From Acidobacteriota bacterium (GTDB lineage: Bacteria; Acidobacteriota; Vicinamibacteria; Marinacidobacterales; Marinacidobacteraceae): DNA of 64,000 bases. A program made the translations under genes and the position numbers. Below the pieces are notes generated by a model that had not been told where the DNA came from, searched no databases, and was given only the letters and a program-made list of their open reading frames with translations. The stretch lies in contig VXWI01000010.1 of NCBI GenBank assembly GCA_009835985.1, positions 1 to 64,000 on the forward strand, read 5' to 3'. Positions 30,096 through 39,677 of this stretch are shown piece after piece (positions within the stretch are counted from its first letter, which is position 1; each line of letters begins with the position of its first letter).

Positions 30096-30959
30096 TCAGC
30101 CGGCACGCCGCCGGAGCCGGTAAGCCGCGTTCCGGTCGTCCCGGTGGAACCGGACGACCTCGTATCCCCGATCGAAGAGTTCGACCAGGGCCTCACGGCT
30201 CCTCACTCTCCAGTCCATGGCGAGTCCGATGTCCTTGTTGAGCACATCGTTGAAGTCGGCGGGAATCAGATAGAGGACGTCACCGTCGCCGCCGGCGGGC
30301 ATCGCCTGGTCGCGGCTTACCGGGAGTCCGTCCCCACGGAAGGCGACGGCGTTGACCGCCGGCAGATCCGGGATTCCGGGAGGAGGAATCAGCTCGCGGC
30401 GGCGGGCGCGCGCGATCCGTTCGGAATCGAGCCGCCAGTCCGGTTCCAGCCGGTCGGTCGGCAACCCGCCGTGGAGGGGGCTGTTGCTGTTGCCGTACAC
30501 GTTCAGGCGGTACACCGACGAGACGCAGCCCAGGTGGTTGATGTTCAGGTTCGCATTCCGCGCCTGGAGAGGATCGAAAGTCCAGTTCACGCGCCGGACG
30601 CCCTGCGCCAGGACCCGGTCCGCCTGTGCCCACTTGAGCGCCAGGCCGATGCCGGATCCCTGGTACTCGGGGCGCACCGCGAGCATGTGTGAGTGGTGGA
30701 ACGGCTCTCCTTCGCCTTGTCCGGGGAACCCGCACACGAACCCTGCCATCCGCCGGCCGATGAAGGCGCCGGCGGTGATCGCGCCGTAGTGGCCCATCAC
30801 CGCCATGAGCCCGGCCGGGACCACGTCCAGCTCGATGAAGCCCCAGACCTCCTGCTGGATTGCCTCGCACATCTTCATGTCGTCCATGCCGGCGAGGTCA
30901 CGGATCGAGAAGTCTTGGGGCACGTCGCTACCGAGGGGGCGGCAAGTGTAAGGAAGCAT
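30096..30959 (-). CDS. GNAT-family N-acetyltransferase
   Basis: HSHMLAVRPEYQGSGIGLALKWAQADRVLAQGVRRVNWTFDPLQARNANLNINHLGCVSSVYRLNVYG: acetyl-CoA binding motif and conserved predicted-GNAT signature. Confidence 0.75.
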   Translation of the reverse strand: MLPYTCRPLGSDVPQDFSIRDLAGMDDMKMCEAIQQEVWGFIELDVVPAGLMAVMGHYGAITAGAFIGRRMAGFVCGFPGQGEGEPFHHSHMLAVRPEYQGSGIGLALKWAQADRVLAQGVRRVNWTFDPLQARNANLNINHLGCVSSVYRLNVYGNSNSPLHGGLPTDRLEPDWRLDSERIARARRRELIPPPGIPDLPAVNAVAFRGDGLPVSRDQAMPAGGDGDVLYLIPADFNDVLNKDIGLAMDWRVRSREALVELFDRGYEVVRFHRDDRNAAYRLRRRAG

Positions 30960-31043
30960 GCTCCCGGACGCGCGCTGGAATCCCCCCGTACAGACCACGC
31001 CCCCGTGTGCTCGGTCGGGACATCACACTAGAATCCGGACCCG

Positions 31044-31574
31044 TTGAACGATCTCCTGCGAGGGCGCCGTGCCCAACTGTCCGCCCTCTTCGCGGCGGTA
31101 TTGATCGCCGACCGCGTCACCAAGATCCTTGCGGAACGGTCGCTCTCGATGGGGAGCCCGGTAGAAGTGATTCCCGGGTTCTTCCAGCTCACCCTGGTCC
31201 ACAACACCGGGATGGCTTTCGGACTGCTGGGGAGCGCGTCGATTCCGGGAAAGGCATGGCTGCTCACCGCCGTTTCGGCGGGACTGCTCGTGGCGATCGT
31301 CTGGTTCGCGTGGCGCGCGGGACCACTGAACACCATGACCACCGTCGGGCTCGTCGCGATGCTGTCGGGCGCCATCGGCAACATCCTCGACCGGCTCCTC
31401 TACGGCTACGTCGTGGACTTCTTCGACTTCTACGTCGGGAGCACCCATTGGCCCGCGTTCAACATCGCGGACGCGATGATCTGCACCGGGGTCGGCCTGC
31501 TCGTCCTGGAGAGTGTCCGAGACCTGCGGAGGGAAGCCGGCGGGGCGGGCCAGGAAGACCTGAGCGGGACCTGA
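31044..31574 (+). CDS. lspA: Lipoprotein signal peptidase (signal peptidase II)
   Basis: LIADRVTKILAE; LVHNTGMAFGLL; GAIGNILDRLLYGYVVDFFDFY; AFNIADAMI. Confidence 0.95.
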   Translation: MNDLLRGRRAQLSALFAAVLIADRVTKILAERSLSMGSPVEVIPGFFQLTLVHNTGMAFGLLGSASIPGKAWLLTAVSAGLLVAIVWFAWRAGPLNTMTTVGLVAMLSGAIGNILDRLLYGYVVDFFDFYVGSTHWPAFNIADAMICTGVGLLVLESVRDLRREAGGAGQEDLSGT

Positions 31575-31578
31575 GTCG

Positions 31579-32370
31579 ATGTTCCCCCGTCTCGCGGACT
31601 TCGGTGCGTTCGAACTCTTCGGGCGAACGTTCCACCCCATCCTCCACACCTACGGCATCCTCATGTTCGCAGGGTTCATCGGGGGGCTCTACGTGGCGGC
31701 GAAACGCGCGCCGCGCTACGGCATTCAGCCGCAGCACATCTACGACCTCGGGCTCTACCTGGTGATCGGGGCGCTGGTCGGCGCCAAGGTGCTGCTGATC
31801 CTGCTGGACCCGGCGCGGTTCCTGGCAAATCCCGCCGGCTTCATCACTGCCGGCGGCGTCTTCTTCGGCGGCCTGCTGGGAGCCGTCGGAGCCTCGATCT
31901 GGTTCTTCCGGAAGCGAGGGATTCCCGTCTGGCACGGCGGCGACCTGATGGCGCCCTCGATTGCGCTCGGGCACGGGATCGGCCGCCTCGGTTGCTTTGC
32001 CGCCGGGTGCTGCTACGGGATCCCGGCCGAGGGCCTGCCGGCGATCACCTTCACCGACGTCCACGCGCATGAGGTCACCGGGGTGCCGCTGCACGTGCCC
32101 CTTCATCCGACCCAGCTCTACGAGGCGGGCCTCGAATTCGCCCTCTTCTTCTTCCTGCTGTGGCTCGCGCCGCGCCGCAAGTTCCAGGGCCAGCTCTTCC
32201 TGACCTGGGCCATCGTCTATCCGGTGTCCCGGTTCATGATCGAGTTCCTCCGCGGAGATCCGCGCGGGTTCGTGCTGGACGGACTGCTCTCGACCTCCCA
32301 GTTCGTCGGCATCTGGATCGTGGCCGCGGCGGTGATCTCGCTTCTTGTCCTCCGACGGCGCGCCGCCTGA
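31579..32370 (+). CDS. lgt: Prolipoprotein diacylglyceryl transferase
   Basis: AGFITAGGVFFGGLLGA; ALGHGIGRLGCFAAGCCYG; HPTQLYEAGLEFALF; FRGDPR-like motif. Confidence 0.95.
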   Translation: MFPRLADFGAFELFGRTFHPILHTYGILMFAGFIGGLYVAAKRAPRYGIQPQHIYDLGLYLVIGALVGAKVLLILLDPARFLANPAGFITAGGVFFGGLLGAVGASIWFFRKRGIPVWHGGDLMAPSIALGHGIGRLGCFAAGCCYGIPAEGLPAITFTDVHAHEVTGVPLHVPLHPTQLYEAGLEFALFFFLLWLAPRRKFQGQLFLTWAIVYPVSRFMIEFLRGDPRGFVLDGLLSTSQFVGIWIVAAAVISLLVLRRRAA

Positions 32371-33367
32371 AGCGCGGGACGCCGCCGGCGAGACGGATCT
32401 CGAATTCGAGATCGGCGCGGCCGATGGCGGCCGGCGCCTCGATCTGATCGCTTCGGAGTACCTCCCGGACATCAGCCGCAGCGAGGCGGCGCGGTGGGTG
32501 GAGGCGGGGTTCGTCCTGCTCGACGGGCGGGTCCGCCGTCCCGGTCACCGCTGCCGCACGGGTCAGCGGGTGGTCGTCGCGGCCCCGGGTGACGGCAGCA
32601 CTCCGCGCTTCGGCGCCCCCGGCGAGAACGACCCCCTGTCCCCGGAACCGGTACCGCTCGAGGTTCTCCACGAGGACCCCTGCCTGGTCGTGATCGACAA
32701 ACCGGCGGGGCTGGTGGTGCATCCGGGTCCCGGCCACCGGCAGGGGACCCTGGCGAACGGGCTGATCCACCGATACCCGGAGATCGCCCGCGTCGGTTCC
32801 CCGGGCCGGCCGGGGCTGGTCCATCGGCTCGACCGCGGCACGAGCGGCGTGCTGGTCGCCGCCCGCACGGAGCCGGCGCGGCTGCGCCTCACCGCGGCCT
32901 TCGCGGAACGACAGGTGCAAAAGCAGTATCTGGCCCTGGTGATGGGCCGGTTTGGAGAGCATCGCCGGATCGAGGAACCCATCGGACGCGATCCGAAGCA
33001 CGGGCAGCGCTATCGCTGCCGGGGCAGGTACGCGCGGGACGCCGAAACCGAGGCCTGGCCCCTCGAAGAGCTGCCGCTCACGACGTTCGTCGGCATCCGC
33101 CTGCACACCGGCCGCACCCACCAGGCCCGCGTCCATCTGTCCCACACCGGCCATCCGATCGCCGGCGACGTGATGTACGGCCCCGGAGCCCCGCGCCGTG
33201 GCGGCGGACAGGCGGGCGCGGCGCTCCGCCGCCTCGAACGCCCGGCTTTGCACGCGGCCGAGATCGCCTTCGCGCATCCGGGGACGGGAGAGCCGGTCCG
33301 CTTCGCGGCGCCGCTCGCCGAAGACCTCCAGCGGACGCTCATGGCGCTGCGCTCGGCGACGGCCTGA
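32345..33367 (+). CDS. rluD: RluA/RluD-family 23S rRNA pseudouridine synthase
   Basis: S4-like N-terminus; VIDKPAGLVVHPGPGHRQGTLANGLIHRYPEIARVGSPGRPGLVHRLDRGTSGVLVAARTE; GRTHQARVHLSHTGHPIAGD. Confidence 0.92.
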   Translation: MSSDGAPPEARDAAGETDLEFEIGAADGGRRLDLIASEYLPDISRSEAARWVEAGFVLLDGRVRRPGHRCRTGQRVVVAAPGDGSTPRFGAPGENDPLSPEPVPLEVLHEDPCLVVIDKPAGLVVHPGPGHRQGTLANGLIHRYPEIARVGSPGRPGLVHRLDRGTSGVLVAARTEPARLRLTAAFAERQVQKQYLALVMGRFGEHRRIEEPIGRDPKHGQRYRCRGRYARDAETEAWPLEELPLTTFVGIRLHTGRTHQARVHLSHTGHPIAGDVMYGPGAPRRGGGQAGAALRRLERPALHAAEIAFAHPGTGEPVRFAAPLAEDLQRTLMALRSATA

Positions 33368-33375
33368 AGATCGAG

Positions 33376-33438
33376 GCCCCCGGAAACGGGGGCGGCCAGC
33401 CAGGCCCTACGGCAAGGGGCCTGCATCTTTTCCTGGCC
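33376..33438 (+). promoter_or_regulatory. Candidate structured leader upstream of the pyrR-pyrB-pyrC operon
   Basis: Hairpin GCCCCCG-GAAA-CGGGGGC (33376-33393), then nested stem GGCCAG(CAGGCCC..GGGCCTG)CTGGCC (33394-33438), in the gap between the rluD stop and pyrR start. Confidence 0.4.
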
Positions 33439-33481
33439 CGTTCGATCCGCCAATCGCTTAGGATTCGCGCGGTCAGCCGGA

Positions 33482-34015
33482 ATGAACACGGTTCTCGGAA
33501 ACGAGGAATTCCGGGCAGCGCTATTCCGGCTCGGGGATCTGGTAGCTGCGGGAGCGCCGGATCCGCTCGCCATCCTGGGCATCCGCCGGCGGGGGGTGCC
33601 GCTCGCCGCCCGCATCCGCCGACGCCTCGAGAGCGCCGGCCGCCGGAACATCCCGGTCGGGGAGCTGGACATCAATCTCTACCGCGACGATGTCCACGAC
33701 CGGGGCATTCCCCGCATCGGCGAGACGCGCATCCCCTTCGCGCTGGAGGAACATCACATCCTGCTCGTGGACGATGTCCTCTTCACCGGACGGACGGTCC
33801 GGGCGGCGCTCACCGCGCTCGGCAACTTCGGGCGGCCGCGGAGCGTGCGGCTGGCGGTCATGGTGGACCGGGGCGGCCGGGAGCTGCCCATCGCCGCCGA
33901 CTTCGTGGGCCTGGCGGTCCAGGCGGGTGACGGGGACATGGTGCGGGTCCGGGTCGAAGAAGAGGACGGGGAGGACAGGGTCATCATGCTGCCCCGCGGA
34001 GAGGCCGCGGCATGA
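33482..34015 (+). CDS. pyrR: Bifunctional pyr operon regulator / uracil phosphoribosyltransferase PyrR
   Basis: LAILGIRRRGVPLAARI; HILLVDDVLFTGRTVRAALTAL; VMVDRGGRELPIAADFVG. Confidence 0.95.
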   Translation: MNTVLGNEEFRAALFRLGDLVAAGAPDPLAILGIRRRGVPLAARIRRRLESAGRRNIPVGELDINLYRDDVHDRGIPRIGETRIPFALEEHHILLVDDVLFTGRTVRAALTALGNFGRPRSVRLAVMVDRGGRELPIAADFVGLAVQAGDGDMVRVRVEEEDGEDRVIMLPRGEAAA

Positions 34016-34944
34016 GACACCTGCTCGGTATCCGCGGCCTCACCCCCGAGGAGGCGCTCGGGATCCTGGACGAAGCGCCCCGTTATCAGGACGTGGCCGA
34101 TCAGCCGGTGCCGCGTGTTCCGGTGCTCGTGGGGCGCACGGTGACCCACCTCTTCATGGAACCCTCGACGCGCACCCAGGCTTCGTTCCAGCTCGCCGCG
34201 AAGCGTCTTTCGGCGGAACCCCTGTCCTTCGTTCCCAAGTCCTCCTCGCTCTCCAAGGGGGAGACCTTCCTGGACACCGCCCGCACGCTCGCCTCGATGG
34301 CGCCCGACATCGTGGTGGTCCGGAGCGCCGAGTCGGGAGCGCCCCACGTGCTGGCACGGGAAATTCCGACGGCGCAGGTCATCAACGCGGGGGACGGGAT
34401 CAGCGAGCATCCCACGCAGGCGCTGCTCGACGCGTTCACCATCCGCAAGCACCTCGGACGCATCGCCGGCGTGCGGGTGACGATCATCGGCGACCTGCTC
34501 CACAGCCGGGTGTTCCGGTCGAATGCCCGCCTCCTGACCATGCTCGGCGCCGAAGTGCGCTGTTGCGGACCGCCGACGCTCGTGCCCTCCGGGCTCGACC
34601 GGTTGGGGGTGCGTCCGGTGCTCCATCCGGAGGAGGCCCTCGAAGGCGCCGAGGCGGTCATGGTGCTCCGCATCCAGCACGAGCGCATGCACGCCTCCTT
34701 CATCCCCACCGAACGCGAGTACTACCGCGAGTTCGGCCTCACCGGCGAACGGCTCGCCTTGACCGACAACGCCATCGTGCTGCATCCCGGCCCCCTCAAC
34801 CGGGGCGTCGAGATCTCCTCGGAGGTGGCGGACGGACCCCGATCGGTGATTCTGGACCAGGTGCGGAACGGCGTCGCCGTCCGGATGGCGGTACTCGCCG
34901 AAATCGCGCGCAGCAGTCCCAGGAGTCACCGGACCGGTGGCTGA
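34012..34944 (+). CDS. pyrB: Aspartate carbamoyltransferase catalytic subunit
   Basis: LFMEPSTRTQASFQLAAKRL; NAGDGISEHPTQALLDAFTI; VLHPGPLNRGVEISSEVAD. Confidence 0.96.
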   Translation: MRHLLGIRGLTPEEALGILDEAPRYQDVADQPVPRVPVLVGRTVTHLFMEPSTRTQASFQLAAKRLSAEPLSFVPKSSSLSKGETFLDTARTLASMAPDIVVVRSAESGAPHVLAREIPTAQVINAGDGISEHPTQALLDAFTIRKHLGRIAGVRVTIIGDLLHSRVFRSNARLLTMLGAEVRCCGPPTLVPSGLDRLGVRPVLHPEEALEGAEAVMVLRIQHERMHASFIPTEREYYREFGLTGERLALTDNAIVLHPGPLNRGVEISSEVADGPRSVILDQVRNGVAVRMAVLAEIARSSPRSHRTGG

Positions 34945-36232
34945 GCGGCCGGTGGTCCTGCGGGGGGGCCGCGTCGTCGATCCGGCCGGCGAACTCGATG
35001 CCGTCCTGGATCTGCGCCTCGCAGCAGGACGGATCGCGGCCGTCGGCGAAGACCTCGCCGAACCCGGTGACCGGGTGGTGGACGTTGACGGACTGGTGGC
35101 GGCACCCGGCTTCTGCGACATGCACGTCCACTTCCGCGAGCCCGGTCTGGAGTACAAGGAGACGGTGGGGAGCGGGGCCGCCGCCGCGGTCGCCGGCGGG
35201 TTCACGGCCGTGGCCTGCATGGCGAACACCGATCCGGTGAACGACAACCCTTCGGTGACCGCTCACATCCGCCAGCTGGCGGAACAGACCGGCCTCGCGC
35301 ACGTACACCCGATCGGGGCCACCACCCAGGGGATGAACGGGGAGCGGATCTCCGAGTTCGGCGCCCTCAAGGAGGCCGGCGCGGTAGCCGTCTCCGACGA
35401 CGGGCTACCGGTCGGCGACCCCGCCGTGATGCGGAAGGCGCTCGAGTATTCGAGGCTTCATGACCTGCCGGTCATCGAACACTGCGAGACCCTGGAACTG
35501 ACCGGCGAAGGAGCGATGCGCGAGGGGGCGTACGCCGCCTGGATCGGACTCCCGGGAATCCCCGCCGCCTCGGAGTTCATCGCCGTGGAGCGGAACGTCG
35601 CTCTCGCCGAGATGACCGGCGCCCGCCTCCACATCGCGCACCTCTCGACCGAGCGTTCCGCCGCCGCGGTGCGCCGCGCGAAGGCCGCCGGGATGCGGGT
35701 CACCGCCGAGATCACGCCCCACCACCTCGTCCTGACCGAGGAGGCGGTCGGCGACTACGACACGGCGGCCAAGATGAAACCCCCGCTCGCTGCCGATGCC
35801 GACCGCGAGGCGCTCTTGACGGCCCTCGTGGACGGCACCGCCGACGCGATCGCCACCGACCACGCTCCCCATCACGAGGACGAGAAGAAGCTGTGCTTCC
35901 AGAGCGCCCCCTTCGGGATCGTGGGACTCGAGACCGCGGTACCCCTCATCCTCGATCGCCTCGTGGCGCCCGGCGCGATCTCCCTCGCCCAGGCAATCCG
36001 GCTGCTCTCCACGGGTCCGCGCCGGATCCTCGGCCTGCCGGGCGGCAACCTCCGGCCCGGAAGTCCCGCGGACATCACCCTGCTCGACCTCGAGGCCACC
36101 GGCACGATCGACCCGGCGTCGTTCCGGAGCCGGGGGCGGAGCACTCCGTTCGCGGGGCTCTCCCTGAAGGGGCAGGTCGCCGCGACCTGGGTCGGAGGGC
36201 GGGAGGTCTATTCGCGAGACGCCGGCCGGTAA
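34937..36232 (+). CDS. pyrC: Dihydroorotase
   Basis: PGFCDMHVHFREPGLEYKETVGSGAAAAVAGGFTAVACMANTDP; ATDHAPHHEDEK. Confidence 0.95.
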   Translation: MAERPVVLRGGRVVDPAGELDAVLDLRLAAGRIAAVGEDLAEPGDRVVDVDGLVAAPGFCDMHVHFREPGLEYKETVGSGAAAAVAGGFTAVACMANTDPVNDNPSVTAHIRQLAEQTGLAHVHPIGATTQGMNGERISEFGALKEAGAVAVSDDGLPVGDPAVMRKALEYSRLHDLPVIEHCETLELTGEGAMREGAYAAWIGLPGIPAASEFIAVERNVALAEMTGARLHIAHLSTERSAAAVRRAKAAGMRVTAEITPHHLVLTEEAVGDYDTAAKMKPPLAADADREALLTALVDGTADAIATDHAPHHEDEKKLCFQSAPFGIVGLETAVPLILDRLVAPGAISLAQAIRLLSTGPRRILGLPGGNLRPGSPADITLLDLEATGTIDPASFRSRGRSTPFAGLSLKGQVAATWVGGREVYSRDAGR

Positions 36233-36239
36233 CAGGCCG

Positions 36240-37109
36240 TTGATGCCGCCGCGCGGTTGGGAAGACGCCGTCGAGCGCGTGTTCCGGCGGCACGGCGCCG
36301 GTAGTCTCGACTCCGACCCCCTCCAGTTTCCGCGGCGTTTCCGGCGCGCTGACGATCGGGAGATTGCGGCGTACTTCGCCGCGTCGCTTTCCTACGGGAA
36401 CGCCCGGGCCGTGTGCTCCTCGCTCGAGCGCGTCTTCGCGTGGGTCGGGCCGCATCCCGCGCGCTTCGTGAGGGAATTCGAACCGAGGCGGGAGGCTGCC
36501 GCGCTGGGCCGCTTCCGGCACCGCTGGTCGAGCGCCGGGGACCTCGTCCGACTCGCGGTCATGCTGCGCGGCATCCTCGGACAACACGGGACGCTGCAGG
36601 CTCTGTTCGGCCGAGGCGTCGTCCGCGGACCCGGCGGACGGACGGACCTGGCGGCGACCATCGGGCGGTTCCGTGAGGCAGCACTGGCGTACGACGAAAC
36701 GCCGCCGGAAGACGATCTTTCCCGGCCCGGTCCCCGCTACTTTTTCCCCGACCCACACACCTCGGCCGCCAAGCGCACCACGATGTTCCTGCGCTGGGTC
36801 GTCCGGCCGGACGATGGCCTGGACCTTGGACTCTGGGACTGCCTCCATCCGCGAGACCTGGTGGCGCCGCTCGACACTCACATGTTCCAGATCGCCCGGC
36901 AATTGCATCTGACCCGCCGGAAAACCCCGGCCTGGCGGGCGGCGCTCGACCTGACCCGGGGACTCCGGCGGCTGGACCCGGAGGACCCGGTGAAGTACGA
37001 CTTCGCGCTCAGCCGGCTGGGGATCGTCGAGGGCTGCCCACGGCACCGCCGGAGCGAACCGTGCGAGTTGTGTGGGTTGCTGGGGAGGGGAAAACGACGA
37101 CGGAACTGA
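36240..37109 (+). CDS. TIGR02757/DUF2400 family protein
   Basis: DREIAAYFAASLSYGNARAV; TTMFLRWVVRPDDGLDLGLWDCLHPRDLVAPLDTHMFQIARQLHLT. Confidence 0.8.
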   Translation: MMPPRGWEDAVERVFRRHGAGSLDSDPLQFPRRFRRADDREIAAYFAASLSYGNARAVCSSLERVFAWVGPHPARFVREFEPRREAAALGRFRHRWSSAGDLVRLAVMLRGILGQHGTLQALFGRGVVRGPGGRTDLAATIGRFREAALAYDETPPEDDLSRPGPRYFFPDPHTSAAKRTTMFLRWVVRPDDGLDLGLWDCLHPRDLVAPLDTHMFQIARQLHLTRRKTPAWRAALDLTRGLRRLDPEDPVKYDFALSRLGIVEGCPRHRRSEPCELCGLLGRGKRRRN

Positions 37110-37153
37110 GACCCCCGGCGCTCTCCCGTTTCGTCCGCCTCTCGGCGGACGAT

Positions 37154-37186
37154 GCCGGCCAGAGGCCGGCGCTCCGAGCCGGCGTT
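37154..37186 (+). repeat. Second copy of the small dispersed hairpin (GCCGGCC-AGA-GGCCGGC-GCTCCGAGCCGGC)
   Basis: Perfect 7-bp stem, AGA loop; matches 12110-12126 with compensatory stem changes. Sits between convergent genes, so it could also act as a terminator. Confidence 0.55.
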
Positions 37187-37189
37187 CCC

Positions 37190-38746
37190 TTACCGGACCG
37201 TTACCCGCGAGCGTTCCGCGAGGGTGCCCTGGGCGCGCTCCACCGCAACGATCGCCTTGTTGTAGTCGATGATCGCCTGGAGTTCGTTGGCGCGGGCCTG
37301 GGCGAGGTCGCGCTGCGCCTGCACGATGAAGTAGCTGGTGGTCATGCCGACCTCGAACTTCTTCTGCTCGGCGTCGAGGCTCGACTCCTGCAGTTCGCGC
37401 GCGACCCGGCTGGCGTCGATCCGGCGCCGGTTCGTCTCGACCTGGCGCACCGCGGTGCGGACCTCCTGGGCGATCAGGACCTCCTGTTGACGGATGGTTT
37501 CGCGCTGCCGGGTGAGATCGGTCTGGGCCTGGGCGTGGTCCGCGTGGGCCTGGTTCGGGCCGATGGGGTAGGAGAAGGAGAGACCGACCTCCCAGTCCCG
37601 GTAGTCGAGACCACCCAACTGGGAGAGCGCGTCCCCGTAGCCGCCCGGAATCGTGTCGATGGCGGGGCCGAAGAACCCCTCTCGCAGGAGCTCCGTACCC
37701 CCGACGCCGGTGAGCTGGGCCCGCCCCACGAGGTCCACCGAGGGAAGCGTCTGGTTGCGGAAGAACCGCACGTCGTACTGGTTGGTGTCCAGCTGGACGC
37801 GCTGGGAGCGCAACTCGGGCCGGCGCTGGAGCGCCACCCGGATGGCGTCGTCGGTGTCAACGGCGTAGTCCTCGATGGACGGGGCATCGACCGGCCGGAT
37901 CTCCCCGTCCCAGAACCCGACCCCGTCGGGATCGCGGATCAGCGCCTTGAGCGCATCCTCGGTCTGGCGGATCTGCTCTTCCGCCAGGATCAGCTCTTCC
38001 TCGCGGGCCGCCGCCTCCGCCTGCGCCTGCAGGACGTCGATCGGCGCCATCGTCCCCACTTCCACCTGCACCTGGTTGTTGCGCAGCAGGTCCTGGGCCA
38101 GCTCCAGCGACTGCGTGGCGACCTCATGGCTCCGGATGGCGAAGACGAGATCCCAATAGGCGTTCTGCACGTCGCGCAGCACGTCCAGCACGCTGGTTTC
38201 GAACTCGTGTCCCGCCTGCCGCTCACCGTTCTGCGAAACCACGATCTGGCGCCGCTGCGGGTCGGCGCGGAAGTTCTGGAGCAGGGGTTGGGTGACCTGC
38301 GCGTTCAGGGTGCTCCGGTAGCGCGGATTGAAGGTGAAGAAGGCGCTGTTCGTCGCCAGGCGGTTGTTGTTGAACTGTACAAGGTAGTTGGCGCCGAAGG
38401 GCAACTGCTGTTCGAAACGCAGGTTGTAGTTCAGGTTGTCGCGCTCGTTCTGTTCTGCCCCGTCGAGCTGGCTCTCCGCCGGCGAGAGGCTTTCCGTTAC
38501 GTTGGTGTCCAGCACCATCTGCGGCGTGTAGACGCGCCGGGCCGACGAGAGCGCGAAGGTCGACGATTGCCGGGCCAACCGCGAAATCTGGACGCTCAGG
38601 TTGTTCTCGAGGGCCTGCTGGATGGCGTCCTCGAGGCTCAGCTCGAGCGGGGCCGGCTGGCCGGCGACGTCCTCCTCGGAAGAACCCGCCAGGACCATAC
38701 CCGGCAGGGCCAGCGAAAGGACAAGAATTGCGGTGGTGGTGCGCAT
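37190..38746 (-). CDS. tolC: TolC-family outer-membrane efflux protein
   Basis: ATG at 38746 with signal peptide; LSLEDAIQQALENNLSVQISRLARQ and a second coiled repeat; hairpin-helix pattern of TolC. Confidence 0.85.
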   Translation of the reverse strand: MRTTTAILVLSLALPGMVLAGSSEEDVAGQPAPLELSLEDAIQQALENNLSVQISRLARQSSTFALSSARRVYTPQMVLDTNVTESLSPAESQLDGAEQNERDNLNYNLRFEQQLPFGANYLVQFNNNRLATNSAFFTFNPRYRSTLNAQVTQPLLQNFRADPQRRQIVVSQNGERQAGHEFETSVLDVLRDVQNAYWDLVFAIRSHEVATQSLELAQDLLRNNQVQVEVGTMAPIDVLQAQAEAAAREEELILAEEQIRQTEDALKALIRDPDGVGFWDGEIRPVDAPSIEDYAVDTDDAIRVALQRRPELRSQRVQLDTNQYDVRFFRNQTLPSVDLVGRAQLTGVGGTELLREGFFGPAIDTIPGGYGDALSQLGGLDYRDWEVGLSFSYPIGPNQAHADHAQAQTDLTRQRETIRQQEVLIAQEVRTAVRQVETNRRRIDASRVARELQESSLDAEQKKFEVGMTTSYFIVQAQRDLAQARANELQAIIDYNKAIVAVERAQGTLAERSRVTVR

Positions 38747-38885
38747 GAGGTGTCTCCTCGAGAAAGAACGGGGAAGCGGTCCGGCAGGGATCTCATCTAC
38801 AAGACGCGCCCAAGCCGAATTTTCTACCGTCGTTCCATGAATACGAAGTTCCGCCGCCCGAGGTTTCGCGCCTGAGGGAAGTGTC

Positions 38886-39665
38886 ATGGGATCAACAGTC
38901 CGGGTGCGTCTGGATCTCGCCTATGACGGGACCGACTTCGCCGGCTGGCAGGCGCAGCCGGACCGGGACACCGTCCAGGGACGGATCGAGGCCGCCGTCG
39001 GGCGGCTCTACCACCAGGCCCCCGGGCAAAGGACGCCCGTGGTCGGCGCCGGAAGGACCGACGCCGGGGTCCACGCCGAAGAACAGGTAGCTCATTTCGA
39101 CCCACCCACCGCGATTCCTCCCGCGGGGATCCGGGCGGGACTGAACGCCCTGCTGCCCGACTCGATCCGGGTCCTCGCCGCGGCCGAGGCCGCTCGCGAC
39201 TTCCACGCCCGATTCAGCGCGGCCGGCAAGACGTACCGCTATCACCTGCTGACGGAGGCGGTGGTTTCACCCCTCAAGAGCCGCTACGCCTGGCCGGTGG
39301 GCGACGGCCTTTCCCGGAAGGCCATGGAGAAGGGCGCCGAGGCTCTCGCAGGCCGCCACGATTTCCGCGCCTTCTTCACCGCGCCTCCCGGAGAACAGCC
39401 GGAGACACCCGTCCGGACCGTCTTCACGGCGCGCTTTGTCGAGGCGGAAAACCAGCTGGTCTTCGAGGTCACGGCGGAGGGGTTCCTCCGCTACATGGTT
39501 CGCCGGATAGTGGGGACCCTGGTGGCAATCGGGCGGGGACAGCTTCCGCCGGCACGGGTCGCCGAGATGCTTCGCGATCCCGACGCGTCGGGTCCGAGAT
39601 TCCGGGCGCCCGCAGCCGGGCTCCGTCTATACCGCGTGCACTACGGGGCTCCCGGGCGCTGCTAA
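38886..39665 (+). CDS. truA: tRNA pseudouridine(38-40) synthase TruA
   Basis: LDLAYDGTDFAGWQAQPDRDTVQGRIEAA; GAGRTDAGVHAEEQVAHFD; FLRYMVRRIVGTLVAIGRG. Confidence 0.95.
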   Translation: MGSTVRVRLDLAYDGTDFAGWQAQPDRDTVQGRIEAAVGRLYHQAPGQRTPVVGAGRTDAGVHAEEQVAHFDPPTAIPPAGIRAGLNALLPDSIRVLAAAEAARDFHARFSAAGKTYRYHLLTEAVVSPLKSRYAWPVGDGLSRKAMEKGAEALAGRHDFRAFFTAPPGEQPETPVRTVFTARFVEAENQLVFEVTAEGFLRYMVRRIVGTLVAIGRGQLPPARVAEMLRDPDASGPRFRAPAAGLRLYRVHYGAPGRC

Positions 39666-39677
39666 ATTGGCAGCTCC

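Noticed and set aside
37061-38875. 604-aa plus-strand ORF
   Set aside because: Antisense to the TolC-family gene; no domain signature.
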